A stretch of 64,000 bases of DNA from Bromus sterilis (taxonomy: Eukaryota; Streptophyta; Magnoliopsida; Poales; Poaceae): NCBI GenBank assembly GCA_950022295.1, contig OX465598.1, forward strand, positions 180,973,501-181,037,500, in the 5' to 3' direction. Below are positions 1 to 13,100 of the stretch, piece after piece. A program made the translations under genes and the position numbers. The notes under the pieces were generated by a model. It did not search any database. It saw only the letters and a list, made by a program, of their open reading frames with translations, and had not been told where the DNA came from. The stretch's first letter is position 1. Each line of letters starts with the position of its first letter.

Positions 1-818
1 TACACCCCTGCAGAGTTAAATCTTTTCAAGAAGGCGTGTCCACGGTTATGGACGACTTGAGACCTACTCCTTGTTCATAAACAACAACAACTGAGATAAT
101 CTTAATATAAATTGATCAACGTGTGTGTGCCTTGACTGCTTCTTCTTTGTCAGGATGCGAAGAGGAGGACAAGGATAGGATAGGGGTTATGCTTGCGTAA
201 GTAGGTGGATAGCAGACTTGTTGGAGGCGATTCCTCATCGAATGCTTGGCTTCTTACCTTACTCTCTAGATCGTTAGCCACTTTATAAATGCTAGTGCGG
301 CAGCAACCTCACCACTTACCCCATCCTTACCGTAAACTACTAGTTGTCCTAGAATGATGAGTGATGAAGTCCTTGCTGGGTCAGATGACCACTACAGTTG
401 GATGCTGAGTACCTCTGTACTCATGATACTACCCCCAAACTCTTTTCAGGGTTCTTGATCGACAACAGGTATGGTGATCGACGTTTCACGCGGAGACTCG
501 ACGACGACTAGTTAGGCGGATCCCGGCGGAGGGCCTGGACCCGTGTGGTTATGGGACCAATGTTTTTCTCTTTGCCAATAGGCATTTGATTGTAGTTTGT
601 ACTCAGACATATACCTTCCGCTGATGTATTGTATTTAAGGCAGTTGTATGCCGATTGTATGAGATGTTGTATCCTTGTATCTGTAATGTTGTGATATCAT
701 GTTGGAAATCGGGGCATATGGCTTTGTCATATGTCGCGGTGGGACCGATATGTGATTCGTCCCCATATTTGGATGGAAACACCTAGATCTGGAACAGTAC
801 CGCATATCGGGCCTTACA
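1..818 (+). mobile_element. LTR 1 of the array, 3' part only
   Basis: This is the last 818 bp of an LTR whose beginning lies left of the window. It ends ...CGGGCCTTACA, directly followed by a spacer and a primer binding site. It carries private differences from the other copies, for example TTTTCAAGAAGG near position 25 where other copies read TTTTCGAGAAGC. Confidence 0.9.
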
Positions 819-1423
819 ACTTGGTATCAGAGCCTTACCGACCGTAGGATCACTTTTCTGACCGAAGTCCAGTCTAGAAAAAAACTATTTTGTAGTTACT
901 AAGTTTGTTATCGGAGAATAGGATTCTTTTTCCTCCTTACCTTTGCTCTGGTCAGGACAAGTGTCGTAAGTGTTTAATTCTCGTCTTATCCCTTTCAAAC
1001 TTTAGGATCTCGAGTGTGTGGAGTTTCGGAATAATTACAGTGCCTTGCTTGCAGCGTATTGTATCGATTCTGATCTCAGGTTGGGAAATCATGTAGTACC
1101 TTTAGTCCTTCCGGTTCTGGTTAAACATCGTGGTCGTCTATTGACTTCAGTACTCTTGCCCAGTATCCTTGCGATTAGCGTGAGAATGCTTCCCTTGATC
1201 TTCGCTTTCAACTGTCGATCCTCCTCTTGACACTGGCGGTTTCGTTTTTCCGATGATGTCGCCTCTCTGCAAAAATTTATCTCGACGGAAGTTCGACATC
1301 GACATGGAGCAGAGTCCCTTGTTGGTGGTGTTGAAGATTGTCGACTCTCTTCTTTCCCCCTTCCCTTCTTCCCCCGGATCGTCCTGGATCTCGGGACGAG
1401 ATCCCTTGTTGGTGTTGTTGTAT
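819..1423 (+). mobile_element. Internal segment 1 (605 bp) of non-autonomous retroelement
   Basis: This segment lies between the end of one LTR (818) and the start of the next (1424). It begins with a 3-base spacer and a primer binding site. It holds only short open frames of 63-108 codons on both strands, with no gag, protease, reverse transcriptase or integrase motif. A polypyrimidine stretch lies near 1349-1378. The bases just before the next LTR (TTGGTGTTGTTGTAT) are not a normal polypurine tract. It is probably the stripped internal domain of a non-autonomous element dependent on another element's proteins. Confidence 0.8.
822..834 (+). other. Primer binding site, initiator tRNA-Met type
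   Basis: TGGTATCAGAGCC lies three bases after the LTR end. This is the standard plant retrotransposon site complementary to the 3' end of initiator tRNA-Met. It fixes the + orientation of the array. It recurs at 5201, 9580, 13956, 18332 and 22251. Confidence 0.93.
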
Positions 1424-1690
1424 TGTAACAACCCAGATTTCACAAAAATTAAAACTTTGTTTTCGGTGTGAATTGTTTGATTGCCTGATTTGTTTGCGGT
1501 GTTTGCATCCCCGATTTATCGATCGGCGGTTATTTTCCCCCATCTTATCTTGTATCGGACGGAGACCTACCCTTGCCACCCTGACACTCGACCTTTGCGA
1601 CACCGGGTTTCACCCGATCACCGTCGCGAAAACTACACGAGACCAACCTTAGCAAACGGAACGAAAACCCCGTTTAATAATTAAACGAGA

Positions 1691-1700
1691 TATTTTTATA
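1691..1700 (+). promoter_or_regulatory. TATA-like element of LTR U3
   Basis: TATTTTTATA just upstream of the GC-rich block, in the part of the LTR where U3 ends. It is present in the array copies that keep this region. The promoter role is inferred from position only. Confidence 0.35.
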
Positions 1701-4060
1701 GCGCGCCGGAAATTGTTCTCGGAACGGTTCCAGCGCGAGGTGAACGCTGCCGAGCTCCGACCGCAGCCTCGCCGCCGCGCCATGGCCATGGTCGGCCGCG
1801 GGACCTCGCGCCGCACCGCCCTAGGCTCGACGCCGTTCGCCTCCTCTCCCCGCAGCTCCGCCCAGGCCTCCTCCCGCCTCCTCCACGAGCCGCCCGAGCG
1901 CACTGGCCGGCGAGCCATGCAGCGACGGCCGCCGCCACCCGTGCGGGGACGGGACGCCCGATCCGGCGGCACGTTGACCGCGTCCTGGGTCGGCCCAGCC
2001 GCCCCCTCCAAGCCACGACACGTCCAGCCAGGCCTCGGCCCAGCCGGCCTCCAGCCCGAGCCGCCTCCATCCGCCGACATGGGCTCGGCCCAGTCAAGTT
2101 TTTTCCCTTGGTAATTTCTGCTAAGTCCTTTTCTGTTAATGTTTTGTACTGTTTTGCGCGTAGTTTTACGGTAGATCTGTACCTCGGATGAAGTTGCGCC
2201 CAAAATAAATTTTGTTGTTGTTGATGTGCTCTATCATAATGCTTTTGGGAGTTAATCCATTTGAGGGCATCTTGATTGTGTTATTGTTGGTCAAACAGGG
2301 CATCCCGTCGTTAATTGCAAACTGTTGTGAATGGCTGCTGAAAATTGTTGCTTGATTGAAACTTTGGGTGACGGTTGCATCGCAACCGTTCATCGGAATT
2401 GAGTGATTCTTGTTGCAAATTGTTAAGAATGATGTCTACTTCAGTTATATGCAATCACTTGTCATGTTTTCCTGCTGTAGCTATATTATTTATTGCTCCA
2501 AAGTTGCTATCCTGCTGTTTTTGATAGCCACATCTGTTTTTCTCTAAGTCTGTAACGTTCCGTTGCCATGTTGCATGCTTAATATCTTTTGATCTATGAT
2601 GCCTATGACCTTGATTCTTGTTTGTATCTGATCATCATCATGTCTACTTCATGCCCATGTATTGCTATGTCATATTCCTGCACTTTTGCATATAGTTTTG
2701 CTCCTGTTTGTACAATATAAAAATAACAGTTTCTGCCCTGTTTTCCTGATTTTCACTAAGTCCTAGACCAGTAATGTTTTATTGCATTTTGCATGGGCTA
2801 TAACTAGTTGTTCATGATGCCTATTTGCATGATTCTTTTTGCCATGCCTTCCCTGTCATGTCTAATTTAATTGCATATCATTTGTGAGCATGTTTGCATT
2901 CATTATCCTGTTTATGCAATGCTCTAAAATGTGCTTCCTGATGTTGGCACATTGTGTTCCAAACTTGTTTTGCTTGTATCTTTTTAACCGTAACTCCGTT
3001 TGGGGTGTTCTTTATATGTAACTTGATTAGTTTTTCGTGTACTTTGTGTTTATGATATTGTTTTCTGCTGTTAACCAACCTAAAATATGGTTTAGGACAG
3101 AACAGTACCAATTACTTAAATTGTCGTGGGACACTTAGTGTTAGGCCACGTTTAGGTTGTGCCTCACTTAAATTGACTAGCATAGATAGTTTTCTTTATG
3201 CTCCACCTCTTTTAAGGTTTGTGTGCTATGCCATGCTTGACTGAGATGCCATGTTAACAACCTTTGTTGATCACCGGTAGCTAAACAACTTGAACCATTT
3301 TAATGTGCGGTATCGTCGTGTGTGACGAGTACCCCACTTAACCTGTTACTAACCGCTCTCGACGGTAGGTGTGATGTCTCCTGTTGCCTTCTTGTTGATG
3401 CTTGCTCGTGTTTGCTTCGTAGTAATAGATGCTTGCTCGTTGATTGATTTCAAGTGTTTACCGTCTTGTGTGCTTCCGCGGGTACCTCTCGGAGACGATG
3501 CGAGCTTGCGATCAACTACACCTTCGGAACCCGACTTATCAACAGGCAATGACTATGCATTACTTATGATCCATTATATTTCAACCAACGGTTTGCATGC
3601 TAGTCTAAGATTAGGTTCGATGTTGATCCTACCACATGTTTACAACCTCTTTCAAACCGATACATCCATGTCCCTTCCCAGCAAACCTTGTACTTCTATG
3701 TTACTATCGCTTGTTGCTCAGCCCCTGCTTAGTATGCATGCTTAGGATGCTACGATGTTACCCTGTTACTCCTTGGTTTGGGCTATCACATTATTATATT
3801 ATATTGTTGTGGATGATATGATTATTATAAATGTTGACTATATTCGATGAAGGATGGAAGGTCTATGCTATCCCGCCCCGACGCTTTGTTCCATTCGAGT
3901 CACCTAGGATCCGAGTTCCGGGTATTGGCTTTAAGACTGAGCGTGCCTAACCGCGTGTGGGATTTTATGGGGTCCCCTTTTCATACCTACCTAGCTTCAA
4001 ACATTTCTAGTGGTGGCCCAAGCTGATTTACCATTTGAAAACAGTGTGTGTGCTTGGTTG

Positions 4061-4091
4061 GGCCCCCAGTTGTTTTAAAACAACTTGGGCC
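4061..4091. repeat. Palindrome/hairpin in LTR
   Basis: AGTTGTTTTAAAACAACT (4068-4085) is a perfect 18-bp palindrome. Flanking GGCCC (left) and GGGCC (right) extend the pairing. The same structure recurs at 8440, 12819 and 17195 in the other array units. Confidence 0.8.
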
Positions 4092-5197
4092 AGTGGAGAC
4101 ATGGTTTCTCTGTTGGTCCACCCGATCAGCTAGGACCCCGTTTCCCATGTGTGATTAACCGGCTATCCGACCTGCGTCATATGGAAGAGTCCGATCCGAG
4201 AGCGTACCGGCTTTTGGATTGGGTGTCGACTCCCCGGGGGCCACCCGGATTTGTTCGTTGTTAGTTAGAGGGACCTGTCGTTTTGGATCTCTCGAAACAA
4301 AATCATAAAATGGTTGCCTATAATGGGTAGAAACTGAGAGAGATGGGCATGCGTGCGGAGCGTTGTAATGGGCAGTTGGTACACCCCTGCAGAGTTAAAT
4401 CTTTTCGAGAAGCCGTGTCCACGGTTATGGACGACTTGAGACCTACTCCTTGTTCATAAACAACAACAACTGAGATAATCTTAATATAAATTGATCAACG
4501 TGTGTGTGCCTTGACTGCTTCTTCTTTGTCAGGATGCGAAGAGGAGGACAAGGATAGGATAGGGGTTATGCTTGCGTAAGTAGGTGGATAGCAGACTTGT
4601 TGGAGGCGATTCCTCATCGAATGCTTGGCTTCTTACCTTACTCTCTAGATCGTTAGCCACTTTATAAATGCTAGTGCGGCAGCAACCTCACCACTTACCC
4701 CATCCTTACCGTAAACTACTAGTTGTCCTAGAATGATGAGTGATGAAGTCCTTGCTGGGTCAGATGACCACTACAGTTGGATGCTGAGTACCTCTGTACT
4801 CATGATACTACCCCCAAACTCTTTTCAGGGTTCTTGATCGACAACAGGTATGGTGATCGACGTTTCACGCGGAGACTCGACGACGACTAGTTAGGCGGAT
4901 CCCGGCGGAGGGCCTGGACCCGTGTGGTTATGGGACCAATGTTTTTCTCTTTGCCAATAGGCATTTGATTGTAGTTTGTACTCAGACATATACCTTCCGC
5001 TGATGTATTGTATTTAAGGCAGTTGTATGCCGATTGTATGAGATGTTGTATCCTTGTATCTGTAATGTTGTGATATCATGTTGGAAATCGGGGCATATGG
5101 CTTTGTCATATGTCGCGGTGGGACCGATATGTGATTCGTCCCCAGATTTGGATGGAAACACCTAGATCTGGAACAGTACCGCATATCGGGCCTTACA

Positions 5198-5802
5198 ACT
5201 TGGTATCAGAGCCTTACCGACCGTAGGATCACTTTTCTGACCGAAGTCCAGTCTAGAAAAAAACTATTTTGTAGTTACTAAGTTTGTTATCGGAGAATAG
5301 GATTCTTTTTCCTCCTTACCTTTGCTCTGGTCAGGACAAGTGTCGTAAGTGTTTAATTCTCGTCTTATCCCTTTCAAACTTTAGGATCTCGAGTGTGTGG
5401 AGTTTCGGAATAATTACAGTGCCTTGCTTGCAGCGTATTGTATCGATTCTGATCTCAGGTTGGGAAATCATGTAGTACCTTTAGTCCTTCCGGTTCTGGT
5501 TAAACATCGTGGTCGTCTATTGACTTCAGTACTCTTGCCCAGTATCCTTGCGATTAGCGTGAGAATGCTTCCCTTGATCTTCGCTTTCAACTGTCGATCC
5601 TCCTCTTGACACTGGCGGTTTCGTTTTTCCGACGATGTCGCCTCTCTGCAAAAATTTATCTCGACGGAAGTTCGACATCGACATGGAGCAGAGTCCCTTG
5701 TTGGTGGTGTTGAAGATTGTCGACTCTCTTCTTTCCCCCTTCCCTTCTTCCCCCGGATCGTCCTGGATCTCGGGACGAGATCCCTTGTTGGTGTTGTTGT
5801 AT
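5198..5802 (+). mobile_element. Internal segment 2 (605 bp)
   Basis: Same structure as 819-1423, with the primer binding site at 5201-5213. It is nearly identical to segment 1; for example position 5632 has C where 1253 has T. Confidence 0.85.
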
Positions 5803-8800
5803 TGTAACAACCCAGATTTCACAAAAATTAAAACTTTGTTTTCGGTGTGAATTGTTTGATTGCCTGATTTGTTTGCGGTGTTTGCATCCCCGATTTATCG
5901 ATCGGCGGTTATTTTCCCCCATCTTATCTTGTATCGGACGGAGACCTACCCTTGCCACCCTGACACTCGACCTTTGCGACACCGGGTTTCACCCGATCAC
6001 CGTCGCGAAAACTACACGAGACCAACCTTAGCAAACGGAACGAAAACCCCGTTTAATAATTAAACGAGATATTTTTATAGCGCGCCGGAAATTGTTCTCG
6101 GAACAGTTCCAGCGCGAGGTGAACGCTGCCGAGCTCCGACCGCAGCCTCGCCGCCGCGCCATGGCCATGGTCGGCCGCGGGACCTCGCGCCGCACCGCCC
6201 TAGGCTCGACGCCGTTCGCCTCCTCTCCCCGCAGCTCCGCCCAGGCCTCCTCCCGCCTCCTCCACGAGCCGCCCGAGCGCACTGGCCGGCGAGCCATGCA
6301 GCGACGGCCGCCGCCACCCGTGCGGGGACGGGACGCCCGATCCGGCGGCACGTTGACCGCGTCCTGGGTCGGCCCAGCCGCCCCCTCCAAGCCACGACAC
6401 GTCCAGCCAGGCCTCGGCCCAGCCGGCCTCCAGCCCGAGCCGCCTCCATCCGCCGACATGGGCTCGGCCCAGTCAAGTTTTTTCCCTTGGTAATTTCTGC
6501 TAAGTCCTTTTCTGTTAATGTTTTGTACTGTTTTGCGCGTAGTTTTACGGTAGATCTGTACCTCGGATGAAGTTGCGCCCAAAATAAATTTTGTTGCTGT
6601 TGATGTGCTCTATCATAATGCTTTTGGGAGTTAATCCATTTGAGGCCATCTTGATTGTGTTATTGTTGGTCAAACAGGGCATCCCGTCGTTAATTGCAAA
6701 CTGTTGTGAATGGCTGCTGAAAATTGTTGCTTGATTGAAACTTTGGGTGACGGTTGCATCGCAACCGTTCATCGGAATTGAGTGATTCTTGTTGCAAATT
6801 GTTAAGAATGATGTCTACTTCAGTTATATGCAATCACTTGTCATGTTTTCCTGCTGTAGCTATATTATTTATTGCTCCAAAGTTGCTATCCTGCTGTTTT
6901 TGATAGCCACATCTGTTTTTCTCTAAGTCTGTAACGTTCCGTTGCCATGTTGCATGCTTAATATCTTTTGATCTATGATGCCTATGACCTTGATTCTTGT
7001 TTGTATCTGATCATCATCATGTCTACTTCATGCCCATGTATTGCTATGTCATATTCCTGCACTTTTGCATATAGTTTTTCTCCTGTTTGTACAATATAAA
7101 AATAACAGTTTCTGCCCTGTTTTCCTGATTTTCACTAAGTCCTAGACCAGTAATGTTTTATTGCATTTTGCATGGGCTATAACTAGTTGTTCATGATGCC
7201 TATTTGCATGATTCTTTTTGCCATGCCTTCCCTGTCATGTCTAATTTAATTGCATATCATTTGTGAGCATGTTTGCATTCATTATCCTGTTTATGCAATG
7301 CTCTAAAATGTGCTTCCTGATGTTGGCAGATTGTGTTCCAAACTTGTTTTGCTTGTATCTTTTTAACCGTAACTCCGTTTGGGGTGTTCTTTATATGTAA
7401 CTTGATTAGTTTTTCGTGTACTTTGTGTTTATGATATTGTTTTCTGCTGTTAACCAACCTAAAATATGGTTTAGGACAGAACAGTACCAATTACTTAAAT
7501 TGTCGTGGGACACTTAGTGTTAGGCCACGTTTAGGTTGTGCCTCACTTAAATTGACTAGCATAGATAGTTTTCTTTATGCTCCACCTCTTTTAAGGTTTG
7601 TGTGCTATGCCATGCTTGAATGAGATGCCATGTTAACAACCTTTGTTGATCACCGGTAGCTAAACAACTTGAACCATTTTAATGTGCGGTATCGTCGTGT
7701 GTGACGAGTACCCCACTTAACCTGTTACTAACCGCTCTCGACGGTAGGTGTGATGTCTCCTGTTGCCTTCTTGTTGATGCTTTCTCGTGTTTGCTTCGTA
7801 GTAATAGATGCTTGCTCGTTGATTGATTTCAAGTGTTTACCGTCTTGTGTGCTTCCGCGGGTACCTCTCGGAGACGATGCGAGCTTGCGATCAACTACAC
7901 CTTCGGAACCCGACTTATCAACAGGCAATGACTATGCATTACTTATGATCCATTATATTTCAACCAGCGGTTTGCATGCTAGTCTAAGATTAGGTTCGAT
8001 GTTGATCCTACCACATGTTTACAACCTCTTTCAAACCGATACATCCATGTCCCTTCCCAGCAAACCTTGTACTTCTATGTTACTATCGCTTGTTGCTCAG
8101 CCCCTGCTTAGTATGCATGCTTAGGATGCTACGATGTTACCCTGTTACTCCTTGGTTTGGGCTATCACATTATTATATTATATTGTTGTGGATGATATGA
8201 TTATTATAAATGTTGACTATATTCGATGAAGGATGGAAGGTCTATGCTATCCCGCCCCGACGCTTTGTTCCATTCGAGTCACCTAGGATCCGAGTTCCGG
8301 GTATTGGCTTTAAGACTGAGCGTGCCTAACCGCGTGTGGGATTTTATGGGGTCCCCTTTTCATACCTACCTAGCTTCAAACATTTCTAGTGGTGGCCCAA
8401 GCTGATTTACCATTTGAAAACAGTGTGTGTGCTTGGTTGGGCCCCCAGTTGTTTTAAAACAACTTGGGCCAGTGGAGACATGGTTTCTCTGTTGGTCCAC
8501 CCGATCAGCTAGGACCCCGTTTCCCATGTGTGATTAACCGGCTATCCGACCTGCGTCATATGGAAGAGTCCGATCCGAGAGCGTACCGGCTTTTGGATTG
8601 GGTGTCGACTCCCCGGGGGCCACCCGGATTTGTTCGTTGTTAGTTAGAGGGACCTGTCGTTTTGGATCTCTCGAAACAAAATCATAAAATGGTTGCCTAT
8701 AATGGGTAGCAACTGAGAGAGATGGGCATGCGTGCGGAGCGTTGTAATGGGCAGTTGGTACACCCCTGCAGAGTTAAATCTTTTCGAGAAGCCGTGTCCA

Positions 8801-9576
8801 CGGTTATGGACGACATGAGACCTACTCCTTGTTCATAAACAACAACAACTGAGATAATCTTAATATAAATTGATCAACGTGTGTGTGCCTTGACTGCTTC
8901 TTCTTTGTCAGGATGCGAAGAGGAGGACAAGGATAGGATAGGGGTTATGCTTGCGTAAGTAGGTGGATAGCAGACTTGTTGGAGGCGATTCCTCATCGAA
9001 TGCTTGGCTTCTTACCTTACTCTCTAGATCGTTAGCCACTTTATAAATGCTAGTGCGGCAGCAACCTCACCACTTACCCCATCCTTACCGTAAACTACTA
9101 GTTGTCCTAGAATGATGAGTGATGAAGTCCTTGCTGGGTCAGATGACCACTACAGTTGGATGCTGAGTACCTCTGTACTCATGATACTACCCCCAAACTC
9201 TTTTCAGGGTTCTTGATCGACAACAGGTATGGTGATCGACGTTTCACGCGGAGACTCGACGACGACTAGTTAGGCGGATCCCGGCGGAGGGCCTGGACCC
9301 GTGTGGTTATGGGACCAATGTTTTTCTCTTTGCCAATAGGCATTTGATTGTAGTTTGTACTCAGACATATACCTTCTGCTGATGTATTGTATTTAAGGCA
9401 GTTGTATGCCGATTGTATGAGATGTTGTATCCTTGTATCTGTAATGTTGTGATATCATGTTGGAAATCGGGGCATATGGCTTTGTCATATGTCGCGGTGG
9501 GACCGATATGTGATTCGTCCCCAGATTTGGATGGAAACACCTAGATCTGGAACAGTACCGCATATCGGGCCTTACA
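5803..9576 (+). mobile_element. LTR 3 (3774 bp)
   Basis: Same termini and length as LTR 2. It shares two variants with LTR 5 but not with LTRs 2 and 4: A at 7620 and T at 7783. Confidence 0.88.
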
Positions 9577-10181
9577 ACTTGGTATCAGAGCCTTACCGAC
9601 CGTAGGATCACTTTTCTGACCGAAGTCCAGTCTAGAAAAAAACTATTTTGTAGTTACTAAGTTTGTTATCGGAGAATAGGATTCTTTTTCCTCCTTACCT
9701 TTGCTCTGGTCAGGACAAGTGTCGTAAGTGTTTAATTCTCGTCTTATCCCTTTCAAACTTTAGGATCTCGAGTGTGTGGAGTTTCGGAATAATTACAGTG
9801 CCTTGCTTGCAGCGTATTGTATCGATTCTGATCTCAGGTTGGGAAATCATGTAGTACCTTTAGTCCTTCCGGTTTTGGTTAAACATCGTGGTCGTCTATT
9901 GACTTCAGTACTCTTGCCCAGTATCCTTGCGATTAGCGTGAGAATGCTTCCCTTGATCTTCGCTTTCAACTGTCGATCCTCCTCTTGACACTGGCGGTTT
10001 CGTTTTTCCGACGATGTCGCCTCTCTGCAAAAATTTATCTCGACGGAAGTTCGACATCGACATGGAGCAGAGTCCCTTGTTGGTGGTGTTGAAGATTGTC
10101 GACTCTCTTCTTTCCCCCTTCCCTTCTTCCCCCGGATCGTCCTGGATCTCGGGACGAGATCCCTTGTTGGTGTTGTTGTAT
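9577..10181 (+). mobile_element. Internal segment 3 (605 bp)
   Basis: Primer binding site at 9580-9592. Same length and content as the two segments to its left. Confidence 0.85.
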
Positions 10182-13100
10182 TGTAACAACCCAGATTTCA
10201 CAAAAATTAAAACTTTGTTTTCGGTGTGAATTGTTTGATTGCCTGATTTGTTTGCGGTGTTTGCATCCCCGATTTATCGATCGGCGGTTATTTTCCCCCA
10301 TCTTATCTTGTATCGGACGGAGACCTACCCTTGCCACCCTGACACTCGACCTTTGCGACACCGGGTTTCACCCGATCACCGTCGCGAAAACTACACGAGA
10401 CCAACCTTAGCAAACGGAACGAAAACCCCGTTTAATAATTAAACGAGATATTTTTATAGCGCGCCGGAAATTGTTCTCGGAACGGTTCCAGCGTGAGGTG
10501 AACGCTGCCGAGCTCCGACCGCAGCCTCGCCGCCGCGCCATGGCCATGGTCGGCCGCGGGACCTCGCGCCGCACCGCCCTAGGCTCGACGCCGTTCGCCT
10601 CCTCTCCCCGCAGCTCCGCCCAGGCCTCCTCCCGCCTCCTCCACGAGCCGCCCGAGCGCACTGGCCGGCGAGCCATGCAGCGACGGCCGCCGCCACCCGT
10701 GCGGGGACGGGACGCCCGATCCGGCGGCACGTTGACCGCGTCCTGGGTCGGCCCAGCCGCCCCCTCCAAGCCACGACACGTCCAGCCAGGCCTCGGCCCA
10801 GCCGGCCTCCAGCCCGAGCCGCCTCCATCCGCCGACATGGGCTCGGCCCAGTCAAGTTTTTTCCCTTGGTAATTTCTGCTAAGTCCTTTTCTGTTAATGT
10901 TTTGTACTGTTTTGCGCGTAGTTTTACGGTAGATCTGTACCTCGGATGAAGTTGCGCCCAAAATAAATTTTGTTGCTGTTGATGTGCTCTATCATAATGC
11001 TTTTGGGAGTTAATCCATTTGAGGCCATCTTGATTGTGTTATTGTTGGTCAAACAGGGCATCCCGTCGTTAATTGCAAACTGTTGTGAATGGCTGCTGAA
11101 AATTGTTGCTTGATTGAAACTTTGGGTGACGGTTGCATCGCAACCGTTCATCGGAATTGAGTGATTCTTGTTGCAAATTGTTAAGAATGATGTCTACTTC
11201 AGTTATATGCAATCACTTGTCATGTTTTCCTGCTGTAGCTATATTATTTATTGCTCCAAAGTTGCTATCCTGCTGTTTTTGATAGCCACATCTGTTTTTC
11301 TCTAAGTCTGTAACGTTCCGTTGCCATGTTGCATGCTTAATATCTTTTGATCTATGATGCCTATGACCTTGATTCTTGTTTGTATCTGATCATCATCATG
11401 TCTACTTCATGCCCATGTATTGCTATGTCATATTCCTGCACTTTTGCATATAGTTTTGCTCCTGTTTGTACAATATAAAAATAACAGTTTCTGCCCTGTT
11501 TTCCTGATTTTCACTAAGTCCTAGACCAGTAATGTTTTATTGCATTTTGCATGGGCTATAACTAGTTGTTCATGATGCCTATTTGCATGATTCTTTTTGC
11601 CATGCCTTCCCTGTCATGTCTAATTTAATTGCATATCATTTGTGAGCATGTTTGCATTCATTATCCTGTTTATGCAATGCTCTAAAATGTGCTTCCTGAT
11701 GTTGGCAGATTGTGTTCCAAACTTGTTTTGCTTGTATCTTTTTAACCGTAACTCCGTTTGGGGTGTTCTTTATATGTAACTTGATTAGTTTTTCGTGTAC
11801 TTTGTGTTTATGATATTGTTTTCTGCTGTTAACCAACCTAAAATATGGTTTAGGACAGAACAGTACCAATTACTTAAATTGTCGTGGGACACTTAGTGTT
11901 AGGCCACGTTTAGGTTGTGCCTCACTTAAATTGACTAGCATAGATAGTTTTCTTTATGCTCCACCTCTTTTAAGGTTTGTGTGCTATGCCATGCTTGACT
12001 GAGATGCCATGTTAACAACCTTTGTTGATCACCGGTAGCTAAACAACTTGAACCATTTTAATGTGCGGTATCGTCGTGTGTGACGAGTACCCCACTTAAC
12101 CTGTTACTAACCGCTCTCGACGGTAGGTGTGATGTCTCCTGTTGCCTTCTTGTTGATGCTTGCTCGTGTTTGCTTCGTAGTAATAGATGCTTGCTCGTTG
12201 ATTGATTTCAAGTGTTTACCGTCTTGTGTGCTTCCGCGGGTACCTCTCGGAGACGATGCGAGCTTGCGATCAACTACACCTTCGGAACCCGACTTATCAA
12301 CAGGCAATGACTATGCATTACTTATGATCCATTATATTTCAACCAGCGGTTTGCATGCTAGTCTAAGATTAGGTTCGATGTTGATCCTACCACATGTTTA
12401 CAACCTCTTTCAAACCGATACATCCATGTCCCTTCCCAGCAAACCTTGTACTTCTATGTTACTATCGCTTGTTGCTCAGCCCCTGCTTAGTATGCATGCT
12501 TAGGATGCTACGATGTTACCCTGTTACTCCTTGGTTTGGGCTATCACATTATTATATTATATTGTTGTGGATGATATGATTATTATAAATGTTGACTATA
12601 TTCGATGAAGGATGGAAGGTCTATGCTATCCCGCCCCGACACTTTGTTCCATTCGAGTCACCTAGGATCCGAGTTCCGGGTATTGGCTTTAAGACTGAGC
12701 GTGCCTAACCGCGTGTGGGATTTTATGGGGTCCCCTTTTCATACCTACCTAGCTTCAAACATTTCTAGTGGTGGCCCAAGCTGATTTACCATTTGAAAAC
12801 AGTGTGTGTGCTTGGTTGGGCCCCCAGTTGTTTTAAAACAACTTGGGCCAGTGGAGACATGGTTTCTCTGTTGGTCCACCCGATCAGCTAGGACCCCGTT
12901 TCCCATGTGTGATTAACCGGCTATCCGACCTGCGTCATATGGAAGAGTCCGATCCGAGAGCGTACCGGCTTTTGGATTGGGTGTCGACTCCCCGGGGGCC
13001 ACCCGGATTTGTTCGTTGTTAGTTAGAGGGACCTGTCGTTTTGGATCTCTCGAAACAAAATCATAAAATGGTTGCCTATAATGGGTAGCAACTGAGAGAG

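Larger units (their letters stand above)
1424..5197 (+). mobile_element. LTR 2 (3774 bp)
   Basis: Starts TGTAACAACCCAG and ends GGGCCTTACA. Inside are a near-palindrome CGTTTAATAATTAAACG (from about 1670), a TATA-like stretch at 1691-1700, a GC-rich block of about 390 bp (1709-2096), an AATAAA at 2204-2209 and an AT-rich body. An 18-bp perfect palindrome sits at 4068-4085. Several open frames of 130-180 codons overlap on both strands of the GC-rich block; they are by-products of base composition with no recognisable domain. At 3.8 kb the LTR is unusually long and resembles the LARD style of element, but no gag-pol partner is visible. Confidence 0.88.

Noticed and set aside
822..834. TGGTATCAGAGCC as part of a tRNA gene
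   Set aside because: Only the 3' end complement is present and it lies next to an LTR end, so it is a primer binding site.
905..1603. Open frames of 63-108 codons in the internal segments
   Set aside because: Short, overlapping, with no gag-like motifs. Persistence across units reflects recent duplication, not selection.
1649..2203. Open frames of 133-184 codons on both strands in the GC-rich LTR block, repeated in each unit
   Set aside because: They overlap on opposite strands, have no domain, are Arg/Ala/Pro-rich as expected from GC-rich DNA, and are replaced by unrelated sequence in other family members.
3371..3821. Frames of 61 and 124 codons in the LTR body with hydrophobic products
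   Set aside because: T-rich LTR sequence gives Leu/Phe/Cys-rich translations by chance; changed or broken in the solo and minus-strand copies.
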